Under the pieces are notes generated by a model that saw only the letters and a list, made by a program, of their open reading frames with translations, ran no database searches and was not told the origin of the DNA. A stretch of DNA of 59,588 bases. Source: an uncultured Acetatifactor sp. (lineage in GTDB: Bacteria; Bacillota; Clostridia; Lachnospirales; Lachnospiraceae). Made by a program: the position numbers and the translations under genes. Location of the stretch: contig CAJTZD010000022.1 of the NCBI GenBank assembly GCA_910584235.1, positions 1 to 59,588 on the forward strand, given 5' to 3'. Within the stretch, counting starts at the first letter, position 1. Every line of letters begins with the position of its first letter. Positions 23,029-32,247 of the stretch are shown here, piece after piece.

Positions 23029-23163
23029 GCCCCACCACCGACAAAAGCTGGGAGCCTACCAAGGACATAAATAATGTCGATGCATCCATTATAACGGATG
23101 CGGAAAGGAAAATGCAAGTGGAAAATCACCAAATTCTCCACCTGCACCGGAAGGAGGCCGGAC

Positions 23164-23310
23164 ATGCTATACAGAACATGCGAGTACTGTGGCGCACACC
23201 TGGATCCCGGAGAACCCTGCGACTGCAGGAACGGGGGGGCGGCCACGGACATCCAATACAAAACCAAAAAAGAGGAGGAAGAAGCAGATGACATTGGAGA
23301 AGAACATTGA
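23164..23310 (+). CDS. Small zinc-ribbon-like protein
   Basis: A 48-residue protein with CEYCGAH, then EPCDCR, a four-cysteine set likely to bind zinc, and an acidic tail. AAGGAGG is six bases before the ATG. It overlaps the next gene by 23 bp. The 135-bp gap to its left holds small inverted repeats and no gene. Confidence 0.65.
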   Translation: MLYRTCEYCGAHLDPGEPCDCRNGGAATDIQYKTKKEEEEADDIGEEH

Positions 23311-23773
23311 GAGGATCGCGGACGCCCTGGAGGCGCTCGCAAGGACGGCGGGGGCCCAGACACCCCCCGAAAGGACGGGCACAGTGGCGCCGCAGACGGG
23401 CCAGCAGCCGCCCATGCAGCAGGCACCACAGGGGAACTGGCAAGGCCAGCAGACACCCATACAGCAGGCACCACAGGGAGGTCAGGTGCCGGTGTCCCTG
23501 CCAGCGGGCATGGGGGCACAGTGGCAGGGCGGAGCGGCACAGCCCGGAGGGATGGTCCAACAGCCGCCGGGAGCCGGGGCGGTGCCTACGACTGCAACCG
23601 CGCAGCAGTACACATTTGATCAGCTGGCCGTGGCCACGGCGAACCTCTCGGGCTCGGGCAAGGACGTGTTCGCGATCCTGGGACGGTTCGGGATCAACAT
23701 GCTGATGGAGCTGCCCCGGGAGAGGTACGGCGAGTTTGCAGCGGCTTTGAGAGAGGCAGGTGCGGTGATCTAA
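23288..23773 (+). CDS. Q/P/G-rich phage protein with conserved C-terminal domain
   Basis: A 161-residue protein. A short N-terminal helix (MTLEKNIERIADALEALART) is followed by a low-complexity middle rich in QQAPQG repeats and a C-terminal domain (YTFDQLAVATANLSGSGKDVFAILGRFG...). It sits directly before DUF2800, so a role in recombination or replication is likely but not shown. TAATG couples it to the next gene. Confidence 0.6.
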   Translation: MTLEKNIERIADALEALARTAGAQTPPERTGTVAPQTGQQPPMQQAPQGNWQGQQTPIQQAPQGGQVPVSLPAGMGAQWQGGAAQPGGMVQQPPGAGAVPTTATAQQYTFDQLAVATANLSGSGKDVFAILGRFGINMLMELPRERYGEFAAALREAGAVI

Positions 23774-25002
23774 TGGCAAAGAAGTCTGAAGAAAAGAAAC
23801 ATGCGCTATTGTCCGCATCCAGCGCGAAGAAATGGCTTAACTGCACGCTTTCAGCCCGGTTAGAGGAGGCCATACCGGATGGGGGGAGCGAATACGCGGC
23901 GGAGGGCACCCTGGCGCACGAAATCTGTGAGCTGAAGCTGGCGAAACAGTTCACGGACAAGAACATGACGGACAGGACCTATAAGAATCGACTTGGGAAG
24001 CTGATGAAAGAACCGCTCTATGCCAAGGAGATGGACGGGTTCACTGATGCATACGTGGACTACATCACAGGGATCGCATACGGCTTCCCGAGTGCGCCTT
24101 ACATGGCGGTGGAGAAGAGGGTGGACTACAGCCCATGGGCGCCGGAGGGGTTCGGCACCTGCGACTGCATCCTGATCCATGGGGAGGCCATGCATGTGTG
24201 TGACTTCAAATACGGGAAAGGTAAGGCAGTGGGAAGTTTCGAGAACCCGCAGCTGATGCTTTACGCACTGGGCGCCTGGAACGCGTTCCGGATGATCTAC
24301 CCGGTCAAGACGGTGACGCTGCACGTCATCCAGCCCCGCATCGACAACACCTCCTCCTGGGAGGTGCCGCTGGAGGCGCTGCTGCGCTGGGGGGAGGAGA
24401 CCGTGAAGCCCAGGGCGCTGGAGGCCTACCGGGGGGACGGGGAGTGCGTGCAGGGGAAATGGTGCGACGACTGCTTCTGCCGGATGTCCGCCACCTGCAG
24501 GGCCAGGGCGGAGGCCAACACGGCCCTGATGGCGGAAGCGGAGGACCCGTCCGCCCCGGGCGACGCTATGATGAGGCTGCCCCCGCGGCTGGACAACGGG
24601 GAGGTGGGCGCTCTGCTGAAAAGAGCACAATTTCTGAAATCGTGGGTGAATAAGCTGGAGGCCTACGCCCAGGGGGAGATCCTGGCGGGCAGGGAGGTAC
24701 CCGGCTGGAAGCTGGTTGAGGGACGAAGCACCCGCACCATCCGCGACATAGACGCCGTCTATAAGGAGCTACACGAGGCCGGCTATCCGGAGGCGGCGCT
24801 GTACCGAAAGCAGCCACTCCCGCTGAGTGAGCTGGATAAGATCTTGGAGAAAGATCATAAAGTGATACTGGAAAAATATATTGTCAAGCCGCCCGGGAAG
24901 CCAACGCTGGTACCGGAGGACGATAAGAGGCCTGCCATATCGTCCGCGTCCATAGCGGAGGGGGCATTCGGCGGGGAGAACACATATAAGGGGGGAGAGT
25001 GA
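23773..25002 (+). CDS. DUF2800 protein, PD-(D/E)XK nuclease fold
   Basis: A 409-residue protein of the DUF2800 family, which resembles Cas4/RecB-type exonucleases. The start (HALLSASSAKKWLNCTLSARLEE) is typical. VCDFKYGKGKAVGSFENPQLMLYALG contains the D...K catalytic core, and CVQGKWCDDCFCRMSATCRARAEA supplies cysteines suited to an iron-sulphur cluster. It probably resects DNA ends for phage recombination together with the DUF2815 protein that follows. Confidence 0.88.
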   Translation: MAKKSEEKKHALLSASSAKKWLNCTLSARLEEAIPDGGSEYAAEGTLAHEICELKLAKQFTDKNMTDRTYKNRLGKLMKEPLYAKEMDGFTDAYVDYITGIAYGFPSAPYMAVEKRVDYSPWAPEGFGTCDCILIHGEAMHVCDFKYGKGKAVGSFENPQLMLYALGAWNAFRMIYPVKTVTLHVIQPRIDNTSSWEVPLEALLRWGEETVKPRALEAYRGDGECVQGKWCDDCFCRMSATCRARAEANTALMAEAEDPSAPGDAMMRLPPRLDNGEVGALLKRAQFLKSWVNKLEAYAQGEILAGREVPGWKLVEGRSTRTIRDIDAVYKELHEAGYPEAALYRKQPLPLSELDKILEKDHKVILEKYIVKPPGKPTLVPEDDKRPAISSASIAEGAFGGENTYKGGE

Positions 25003-25004
25003 AC

Positions 25005-25826
25005 ATGGCGATAACGACAGGGAAAGTAAGGGCGAGCTACGTGCACATATTCCAGCCCCGCACCCCGGAGAGCGGGGGCGACCCGAAGTATTCTGTTACG
25101 CTGCTGATCCCGAAGACGGACATAGCGACCATAAACGGCATCTATGCGGAGATAGAGCGGGCGAAGCAAGAGGGCGCGCAGAAAGCTTTCAATGGGAGCA
25201 TCCCGCCACAGTGCAGGACCCCCATCTATGACGGGGACGGATACCGCCCCTCCGGGGAGGCGTACGGGGAGGAGTGCCGGGGCTGCATGGTGATCACGGC
25301 ATCGGCAAAGCAGCAGCCGGTCATCGTGGGGCTGGACATGCAGAACATCCTGAATCCGGCGGATGTGTACAGCGGATGCTATATCAGGGCAAACATCAAC
25401 TTTTTCGCCTACAACAGTAACGGCAACAAGGGGGTAGGCTGTGGGTTGAATGCGGTGCAAAAAGTCGGAGACGGGGAGCCGCTTGGCGGGCGTGTCAGCG
25501 CGGAGGAGGCCTTTGGCGGCGCTAACGCCTACACTGGAAGCACGGCGGATGCCTATAGGCCACCGCAGGGAAGCCAGCAGGGCTATGGCGGATACCAGCC
25601 ACCGCAGGGAAGCCAGCAGGGCTATGGCGGATACCAGCCGCCGCAGGGAGGCCAGCAGGGCTATGGCGGATACCAGCCACCGCAGGGAGGCCAGCAGGGC
25701 TATGGAGGGTACCAGCCGCCCCAGGGAAACCAGCAGGGCTACGGCGGTCACCAGCTGCCCATAGGGCAGATGACGGACCCGATAACGGGCAGGCCCTTGG
25801 CACCGGGAGGGGTGATGGGGATATGA
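25005..25826 (+). CDS. DUF2815 single-strand DNA-binding-like protein
   Basis: A 273-residue protein of the DUF2815 family, thought to be an OB-fold ssDNA-binding protein like T7 gp2.5. KVRASYVHIFQPRTPESGGDPKYSVTLLIPK opens the domain. The C-terminus is unusual: five tandem copies of a 13-residue Tyr/Gln/Gly unit (YQPPQGSQQGYGG). SSB proteins often have flexible tails for partner binding or phase separation. GTG at 24999 is an alternative start; GGGGGGAG spacing favours ATG at 25005. Confidence 0.85.
   Translation: MAITTGKVRASYVHIFQPRTPESGGDPKYSVTLLIPKTDIATINGIYAEIERAKQEGAQKAFNGSIPPQCRTPIYDGDGYRPSGEAYGEECRGCMVITASAKQQPVIVGLDMQNILNPADVYSGCYIRANINFFAYNSNGNKGVGCGLNAVQKVGDGEPLGGRVSAEEAFGGANAYTGSTADAYRPPQGSQQGYGGYQPPQGSQQGYGGYQPPQGGQQGYGGYQPPQGGQQGYGGYQPPQGNQQGYGGHQLPIGQMTDPITGRPLAPGGVMGI
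25554..25748 (+). repeat. Five 39-bp tandem repeats in the DUF2815 gene
   Basis: The units encode YxPPQGxQQGYGG with S, S, G, G, N at the variable position, and are about 90 percent identical in DNA. Repeat number is likely to vary between related phages. Confidence 0.9.
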
Positions 25827-27787
25827 GGATCCTCCACATAGACCTGGAGACTTATTCCAGTGTAGATATAAGAAAAGCGGGACTGTACAAGTACGTACAG
25901 TCCCCGGACTTTCAGATACTTCTGTTTGCCTATGCTCTTGACCAGGGGGCCGTGAAGATAGTCGACTGCGCCTGTGGGGAAACCGTCCCCGAAGAAATTG
26001 CAGCTATGCTCGGCGACCCGAACGTGACAAAAATGGCCCATAACGCGGCTTTTGAGATATACTGTCTGAACAAGTTCTTCCACAGCCCGGCATGCCAGTG
26101 GCACTGTACTATGGTCCATGCCCTCTATTGCGGCTTCCCGGCATCGCTGGACGCTGTGGGGAGGGCCATGGGGCTATCGGAGGACAAGAGGAAGATGGGG
26201 GTAGGGAAGCAGCTGATCCGGTACTTCTGTACTCCCTGCACGCCTACCACAAGGAATGGCGGGCGCACACGAAACCTCCCGCATCATGACAGGGCGAAAT
26301 GGCAGCTGTTCAAGGACTACTGCTGTCAGGACGTGGTGACGGAGATGGAGGTTTACTGGAGGCTGGAAAAGTACCCCATTCCGGAGCAGGAACGCCGGAA
26401 CTGGATCCTGGACCAGCAGATTAACACGGCGGGGGTAAGGGTGGACACTGAGCTCATCGCAGGGGCGCTGGACCTGTATGGCAGGATAAGCGTGGAACTG
26501 TCAGGGAGGGCGAGGGAGCTTACCGGACTGGAGAACCCGAACAGCGTGGCTCAGTTGAAACAATGGGTGGAGGAGAACTCAGGGATGGAGCTGGAGAGCC
26601 TGGACAAGGCCACTGTGGCCGGGATACTGGCGGACAAGGACGGAGAGGAGCTGGTGAAAGAAGTGCTGAAGATCCGGAAAGAGCTGGGAAAGACGTCCGT
26701 GAAGAAATACGAAGCCATGAGGTCCTGTGTCTGCGGGGACGGCCGGATCCGCGGGTTGCTGCAGTTCTACGGGGCCAGCAGGACGGGCCGGTTCGCAGGT
26801 CGGCTCGTACAGGTGCAGAACCTCCCGCGCAACTACATCGAAAGCCTGGACACGGCAAGGCTCCTGGTGAAGACGGGGCAGCCGGATGCGGTAAGGGCCG
26901 TGTACGGGGACGTGCCGGACCTGCTCTCGCAGCTGATCAGGACCGCTTTCATACCGGGGGAGGGGTGCCGCTTCATCGTGGCCGATTTCTCCGCCATAGA
27001 GGCCCGCGTGCTGGCGTGGCTTGCAGGGGAGGATTGGCGGCTGGATGTGTTCCGGACGCATGGGAGGATCTACGAGGCCTCCGCCAGTGCTATGTTCGGG
27101 GTCCCTATCGAAAAGATCAAAAAGGGGAATCCGGAGTATGCGCTGCGGGGCAAAGGGAAAGTGGCAGAGCTGGCCCTTGGGTACCAGGGGGGCGCCCGGG
27201 CGCTGGTCAGCATGGGAGCGCTGGCCATGGGCCTGTCGGAGGACGAGCTGCCGGACATCGTGAGGCGCTGGCGGAAGAGTAACCAGAGGATACAAGACTT
27301 CTGGTATGCCGTGGAGAACAACGCCGTGGACACGGTACAGTACGGGACTGTGCACGTCCTGCCAAAGGGGATCTGCTTCCACCGGGACGAGGACTACCTC
27401 TTTATACGCCTGCCATCGGGCCGGGAGCTGTTCTACTATCGCCCGGAGTTGGTGACCAATGCATATGGCAGGAGCGCGGTGGGCTTCCACGGCACCAGCC
27501 AGGCGACCAAGAGATGGGAGCTGACTGAGACCTACGGCGGGAAACTTACGGAGAACATCGTCCAGGCAGTGGCCAGGGATCTGTTGTGTAGCGCCATGAT
27601 GAACCTCTACGAGGCTGGGTACGCCATCCGCTTTCACATCCATGATGAGGTTATACTGGAGGTGCCGGAGAGGAGCGCAAAAAGCCTAGAGGAGGCTATA
27701 CGGCTGATGTGTGCCTTGCCGGAATGGGCGGCGGGGTTGCCTCTGGACGCAGCCGGGTTCGAGAGCAGTTACTACAGGAAAGATTGA
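25823..27787 (+). CDS. Phage DNA polymerase, family A
   Basis: A 654-residue replicative polymerase. The N-terminal 3'-5' exonuclease starts HIDLETYSSVDI. Polymerase motif A is VADFSAIEARVLAWLAG, the O-helix region includes GKVAELALGYQGG, and motif C is HIHDEVILEVP. There is no 5'-3' exonuclease domain, as in other phage Pol A enzymes. It overlaps the SSB-like gene by four bases. Confidence 0.95.
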   Translation: MRILHIDLETYSSVDIRKAGLYKYVQSPDFQILLFAYALDQGAVKIVDCACGETVPEEIAAMLGDPNVTKMAHNAAFEIYCLNKFFHSPACQWHCTMVHALYCGFPASLDAVGRAMGLSEDKRKMGVGKQLIRYFCTPCTPTTRNGGRTRNLPHHDRAKWQLFKDYCCQDVVTEMEVYWRLEKYPIPEQERRNWILDQQINTAGVRVDTELIAGALDLYGRISVELSGRARELTGLENPNSVAQLKQWVEENSGMELESLDKATVAGILADKDGEELVKEVLKIRKELGKTSVKKYEAMRSCVCGDGRIRGLLQFYGASRTGRFAGRLVQVQNLPRNYIESLDTARLLVKTGQPDAVRAVYGDVPDLLSQLIRTAFIPGEGCRFIVADFSAIEARVLAWLAGEDWRLDVFRTHGRIYEASASAMFGVPIEKIKKGNPEYALRGKGKVAELALGYQGGARALVSMGALAMGLSEDELPDIVRRWRKSNQRIQDFWYAVENNAVDTVQYGTVHVLPKGICFHRDEDYLFIRLPSGRELFYYRPELVTNAYGRSAVGFHGTSQATKRWELTETYGGKLTENIVQAVARDLLCSAMMNLYEAGYAIRFHIHDEVILEVPERSAKSLEEAIRLMCALPEWAAGLPLDAAGFESSYYRKD

Positions 27788-27797
27788 GGGCAGGGTT

Positions 27798-30224
27798 ATG
27801 TATTATGACAAGCAGATCAAGATAGCAACGGGCGGGAGTCGGAAAGCGGTGTCCTGGGTGGTGCAGGAGACCACATGGTCTGCTTTGCTACTGAAGCTCT
27901 CGCAGCCAGCCAGGACCACGGAGACCTTTCAGGAGTACAAGTCCCTGCCGAGGCCGAAGCAGGACGACCTGAAGGACGTGGGAGGGTTTGTGGGCGGAGT
28001 CTTGGCAGGGCCCCGCAGGAAAAAGGACGCTGCCGGGGAGCGTTACTTGGTCACTCTGGACGCGGACACCATAGAGCCGGGGGGGACACAGGGCGTGCTG
28101 AATGCGGTGTCCGGGCTGGGCTGCGCCTATGCTGTCTACAGCACCAGGAAGCATGAGGGGGCTGCACCCAGGCTGCGGATTGTGGTGCCGCTGGACGAAC
28201 CCTGTACGGCGGAGGAATATGAGCCGATTGCCAGGAAGCTGGCCTCCTTTCTCGGGATGCAGATATTCGATCCCACCACGTTCGAGTCCGTCCGCCTGAT
28301 GTACTGGCCCAGCTGTTCGGCGGACAGCGAGTTCATCTTCCTGTATGAGGACAGGCCTTTCCTGTCGCGTTCCGGGATGCTGGGGCTGTACCGGGACTGG
28401 CGGGACGTGGCCGAATGGCCGGAGGTGCCGGGGGCGGCGAAGATCCGGGACAGGTCCGCAAAGAAGCAGGGTGACCCGCTGGAAAAGGCAGGCGTTGTGG
28501 GCGCATTCTGCCGCTGCTACAGCATAGAGGCCGCCATGGAGGTGTTCATTCCCGGGACATACGAGCCCTGCGGGGACGGGCGCTACACCTATGCCGGCGG
28601 CTCCACGGTGGGCGGCGCCGTGCTCTACGAAGACGGGAAGTTCCTGTACAGCCACCATGCCACGGACCCCTGCAGCGGGAAGCTGTGCAACGCTTTCGAC
28701 ATGGTGAGGCTGCACAGGTTCGGGGACGAGGACGCGGACGCGAAGCCGGACACCCCCGCCGCCAACCTGCCGTCCTTCCTGTCCATGTGCCGGTATGCCG
28801 CCGCCCTGGAGCCGGTGGCGCAGCTGCTGAACAGGGAGAGGTATGAAAAGGCCGTGCAGGGGTTCGGTACCCCGGTGGACACCTCCGGGGAGGACTTCGG
28901 ATGGCTTTCCCGGCTTGCGACGCACCCGAAGACCGGCAGGCCGCTGGCAACGGTGGACAACGTCCAGGCGATCATTGAGAACGACCCGTTGCTTAAGGGG
29001 CGGATCTACCATGACGACTTCAGCGACCGGCCCATGGTGTGCGGGCAGCTGCCGTGGGAGAAGTTCGCATTTGACGGCAGGCACCGCCTGTGGAGGGACC
29101 AGGACGATGCGGGGCTGCGGGGCTATATGGAGTCCCACTATGGCATCGGGACAAAGAACAGCGTGCTGGACGGCTTCGCGGTGTACGCCCTGAACCACAG
29201 GGTCAATTTCCTGAAAGACTACCTGGCGAGTCTTCGCTGGGATGGCGTACCCCGGGTGGACACCCTGCTGGTGGACTATTTCGGGGCGGAGGACAATACA
29301 TACTCCCGGGAGGCGATACGGAAATGCCTGGCGGGGGCTATTGCAAGACTGCTGTCCCCGGGCGTCAAGTTTGACCAGATGCTGATCCTGGTAGGGCCAC
29401 AAGGCGCTGGGAAGAGCACTTTCTGGAGGATGCTGGGAATGAGGTGGTATACGGAGTCCCTGTACACGTTTGAGGGAAAGGAGGCGGCGGAGCTGCTGCA
29501 GGGGTACTGGATCGTGGAGTGCGGCGAGCTGGCCGGCATGACGAAGTCCGAGCGGAATGCGGTCAAGCAGTTCATAAGCAGGTGCGAAGATACCTACAGG
29601 GCGGCGTATGGGCGGAGGACTGAAAACTATCCCCGGCGCTGTCTGCTGGTAGGGACAACCAATGAAAAGGAATTTTTGAAAGACGAGACCGGGGAGCGCC
29701 GTTTCTGGCCTGTGGACCTGGCAAAACACCCGCCGCGGAAAGACCCGCACCGCGACCTGCCGGGGGAAGTGCCGATGATCTGGGCGGAGGCCCTGCAGGT
29801 GTACCTTGGAGGGGAGTCCCTATTATTGTCGCAGGAGGCGGAGATGCTGGCCAAGGAGTCCCAGGAATGCCATAAGGAATCGGATCCCAATGAGGGGGTC
29901 ATAGCCGAATTCCTGCAGAAGAAAGTGCCCGCGGGGTGGTACCAGAAGAGCCTTGCGGACAGGAGGAACTGGCTGGACAACGCGTTCAACCAGCAGCAGG
30001 CGGACGAAAGCCGGCTGGTGTACCGGGACAGGATATGCGCCCTAGAGGTGTGGAACGAGTGCTACAGGCAGTTTACCCGCATGAAGAAGTCGGAGGCCAG
30101 GGAGATCAATGCGGCGCTTGGCAGGATGCCCGGGTGGAAACGGGCGGAGCAGCCGTTGCGGTTCGGAAAGGATTACGGGGTGCAGAGGGGCTTTGTAAGG
30201 GATGCGGGCGGTTCCCTGCCGTAA
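27798..30224 (+). CDS. VapE-type primase-helicase (virulence-associated E family)
   Basis: An 808-residue replication protein. The N-terminal half resembles a primase-polymerase module (LVTLDADTIEPGGTQGV...; FESVRLMYWPSCS). The C-terminal half is a VapE ATPase with Walker A VGPQGAGKSTFW near residue 535, WIVECGELAGM, and the arginine-finger part LVGTTNEKEFLKDETGERRFWPV. It should unwind and prime phage DNA. I chose ATG at 27798 since the family start KQIKIATGGSRK follows; the upstream frame lacks a site. Confidence 0.92.
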   Translation: MYYDKQIKIATGGSRKAVSWVVQETTWSALLLKLSQPARTTETFQEYKSLPRPKQDDLKDVGGFVGGVLAGPRRKKDAAGERYLVTLDADTIEPGGTQGVLNAVSGLGCAYAVYSTRKHEGAAPRLRIVVPLDEPCTAEEYEPIARKLASFLGMQIFDPTTFESVRLMYWPSCSADSEFIFLYEDRPFLSRSGMLGLYRDWRDVAEWPEVPGAAKIRDRSAKKQGDPLEKAGVVGAFCRCYSIEAAMEVFIPGTYEPCGDGRYTYAGGSTVGGAVLYEDGKFLYSHHATDPCSGKLCNAFDMVRLHRFGDEDADAKPDTPAANLPSFLSMCRYAAALEPVAQLLNRERYEKAVQGFGTPVDTSGEDFGWLSRLATHPKTGRPLATVDNVQAIIENDPLLKGRIYHDDFSDRPMVCGQLPWEKFAFDGRHRLWRDQDDAGLRGYMESHYGIGTKNSVLDGFAVYALNHRVNFLKDYLASLRWDGVPRVDTLLVDYFGAEDNTYSREAIRKCLAGAIARLLSPGVKFDQMLILVGPQGAGKSTFWRMLGMRWYTESLYTFEGKEAAELLQGYWIVECGELAGMTKSERNAVKQFISRCEDTYRAAYGRRTENYPRRCLLVGTTNEKEFLKDETGERRFWPVDLAKHPPRKDPHRDLPGEVPMIWAEALQVYLGGESLLLSQEAEMLAKESQECHKESDPNEGVIAEFLQKKVPAGWYQKSLADRRNWLDNAFNQQQADESRLVYRDRICALEVWNECYRQFTRMKKSEAREINAALGRMPGWKRAEQPLRFGKDYGVQRGFVRDAGGSLP

Positions 30225-30510
30225 CAACATGGGGGCAGAAATTGTTGCATCCGGCGTAACAAAAGGCAACATTGTATCATTTGGATGTTATGCCATGAAG
30301 CCCGATAAACACTGGATTTACGGAGGGTTATAACATTGTAACATTCTTCTATATATAGATAATATAAAAAGGGAAATAAGGATATATATACCCTTGATAC
30401 CCTTGATTTATATAAACAATACGCGTGCATGCGCGAGGAAAGAATGTAGCAGGTCGCCGCGCCATGGGGACGGGGCGGACAGGATGGACGATGAAAGGAG
30501 ATACGGCACG
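30225..30510. other. AT-rich intergenic region, candidate replication origin
   Basis: This gap behind the primase-helicase gene is much richer in A/T than the flanks. It repeats GTAACA-type motifs (30222, 30256, about 30333), a palindrome CTATATATAG at about 30350 and a doubled ACCCTTGAT at 30391. A -10-like TATAAT is absent. An origin is a plausible reading; a promoter region for the next genes is another. Confidence 0.35.
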
Positions 30511-30843
30511 ATGAGGGAAAAAGAGATCGAAAAGTACCTGGTGGACAGAGTGGCACAGATGGGGGGCATGGCACTGAAGTTCATCTCCCCGGGATGTACG
30601 GGGGTGCCAGACAGGCTGGTGATCCTGCCGGGAGGGAAGATCGGCTTCCTGGAGCTGAAAGCCCCGGGAATGAAGCCCCGGAAAGAACAGGCACACCGGA
30701 TCCGGCAGCTGTGGGGCTTGAGGTGCTGTGCGGATGTCGCGGACACCAGGGAAGCGGTAGACCTGTATCTGGCGAGCCTGTCAAAGGGGGCCCCGTTTCC
30801 AGCCGGGATGTCCCATATGCTGGAAACGGAGGCGCACCAATGA
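30511..30843 (+). CDS. VRR-NUC domain nuclease
   Basis: A 110-residue nuclease of the VRR-NUC family, related to Holliday junction resolvases. GCTGVPDRLVILPGGKIGFLELKAPGMKPR contains the D...ExK active site. AAAGGAG upstream supports the ATG at 30511; an ATG at 30484 would add nine residues. It overlaps the helicase gene by four bases (ATGA) as usual in this block. Confidence 0.92.
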   Translation: MREKEIEKYLVDRVAQMGGMALKFISPGCTGVPDRLVILPGGKIGFLELKAPGMKPRKEQAHRIRQLWGLRCCADVADTREAVDLYLASLSKGAPFPAGMSHMLETEAHQ

Positions 30844-32228
30844 TCTTCAGGCCGCACAGCTACCAGAGGTACTGCATCCAGCGGATGCTGCAGGAGCCGG
30901 CTCTGGCGTTGTTCCTGGGGATGGGGCTTGGAAAGACGGTCACCACGCTGACCGTCCTGAACGACCTGAAGTACAACCGCTTCCAGATGCGGAAGTGCCT
31001 GGTCATAGCCCCGAAGAAAGTGGCAGAGGACACCTGGAGCAGGGAGCGGGGGAAATGGGACCACCTGCGGCTCCTGCGGGTGGTGCCGGTGTTGGGCAGC
31101 CTGCAGAAACGGGTCAGGGCACTGGCATCGCCGGGAGATGTGTATGTGATCAACCGGGAGAACGTGACATGGCTGGTGGACCATTACCGGAACGACTGGC
31201 CGTTCGACACGGTGGTGATTGATGAGTCCAGCAGCTTCAAGAGCCACCAGGCGAAGCGGTTCAAGGCCCTGCGGAGCATTCGGTGCCACATAGACCGTCT
31301 CTACGAGCTGACTGGTACCCCGGCATCCAACGGGTACATGGACCTGTGGGCACAGATCTACCTGCTGGACGGGGGGAGGCGGCTGGGACGAACCATAACG
31401 GAGTACCGGAATCAGTATTTTATCCCAGGCAGTCGGAACGCCACCACGATCTTCAGCTACGAGCCCCGGGATGGCGCACAGGGACAGATACAGGAGCGGA
31501 TCAGGGACATCTGCATTAGCCTTTCCGCGGAGGACTACCTGGAGCTGCCGGAGCGCATGGACAATACCCGGTACATAAAGCTGGATGCAAAGGCCCAGAA
31601 AGCCTACGACGAGATGGAGCGGCAGAGGATCTTGGAGTTCGGCGACACGGTGTTGGATGCCGGGAGCGCCGCGGTGCTGAGCAACAAGCTGTTGCAGCTG
31701 GGGAACGGGGCCATGTACAACGTGGGGGAGGACGGAAAGCGCCGAGTGGTCGAAATCCACGGCAACAAGGTGGAGGCTTTCATGGAGTTGGTGGAGGAGC
31801 TGAACGGGAAGCCGGCGCTGGTGTTCTATAACTTCCAGCATGACCTGGAGAGACTGGAGCGGGCACTGGGGAGGACAAAGCTGAGGGTCAGGCGTCTGGA
31901 GGGCAGCCGGGACATAGAGGACTGGAACGGCCACCGCGTGGACATCCTCCTGGCGCATCCCGCGAGCGTGGCCTACGGCCTGAACCTGCAACAGGGCGGC
32001 AGCGATGTAGTGTGGTTCGGGCTGAACTGGAGCCTGGAGCTGTACCAGCAGGCCAATGCCAGGCTTCATCGGCAGGGGCAGGAACATACCGTGTTCGTCC
32101 ACCACCTGGTGGTAGTGGGGAGCGTGGACGAGGACGTCATGGAGGCGCTGGACAGAAAAGGCGACTGCCAGGCAGAACTGCTGGAGTCCTTGAAAGCGAG
32201 GGTGGAGAGGATCCAGAGAAAGGGATAG
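30840..32228 (+). CDS. SNF2-type DEAD/DEAH-box helicase
   Basis: A 462-residue superfamily 2 helicase. Q-motif PHSYQRYCIQRML, Walker A LGMGLGKT, DEAH-equivalent VIDESSSFKS, TGTPASNGYMDLW and motif VI NARLHRQGQEHTV are all present. It probably remodels or unwinds DNA during phage replication, with the adjacent VRR-NUC nuclease. Confidence 0.93.
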   Translation: MIFRPHSYQRYCIQRMLQEPALALFLGMGLGKTVTTLTVLNDLKYNRFQMRKCLVIAPKKVAEDTWSRERGKWDHLRLLRVVPVLGSLQKRVRALASPGDVYVINRENVTWLVDHYRNDWPFDTVVIDESSSFKSHQAKRFKALRSIRCHIDRLYELTGTPASNGYMDLWAQIYLLDGGRRLGRTITEYRNQYFIPGSRNATTIFSYEPRDGAQGQIQERIRDICISLSAEDYLELPERMDNTRYIKLDAKAQKAYDEMERQRILEFGDTVLDAGSAAVLSNKLLQLGNGAMYNVGEDGKRRVVEIHGNKVEAFMELVEELNGKPALVFYNFQHDLERLERALGRTKLRVRRLEGSRDIEDWNGHRVDILLAHPASVAYGLNLQQGGSDVVWFGLNWSLELYQQANARLHRQGQEHTVFVHHLVVVGSVDEDVMEALDRKGDCQAELLESLKARVERIQRKG

Positions 32229-32247
32229 AGGAACGAGGTGATTGGAG

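Noticed and set aside
25554..25748. CRISPR-like regular repeats
   Set aside because: The repeats are in frame, have no unique spacers and encode a protein tail.
27888..29750. A 620-codon open frame on the minus strand
   Set aside because: It mirrors the VapE-type gene; long antisense frames are common in GC-rich codon-biased genes. No family motif and no ribosome site.
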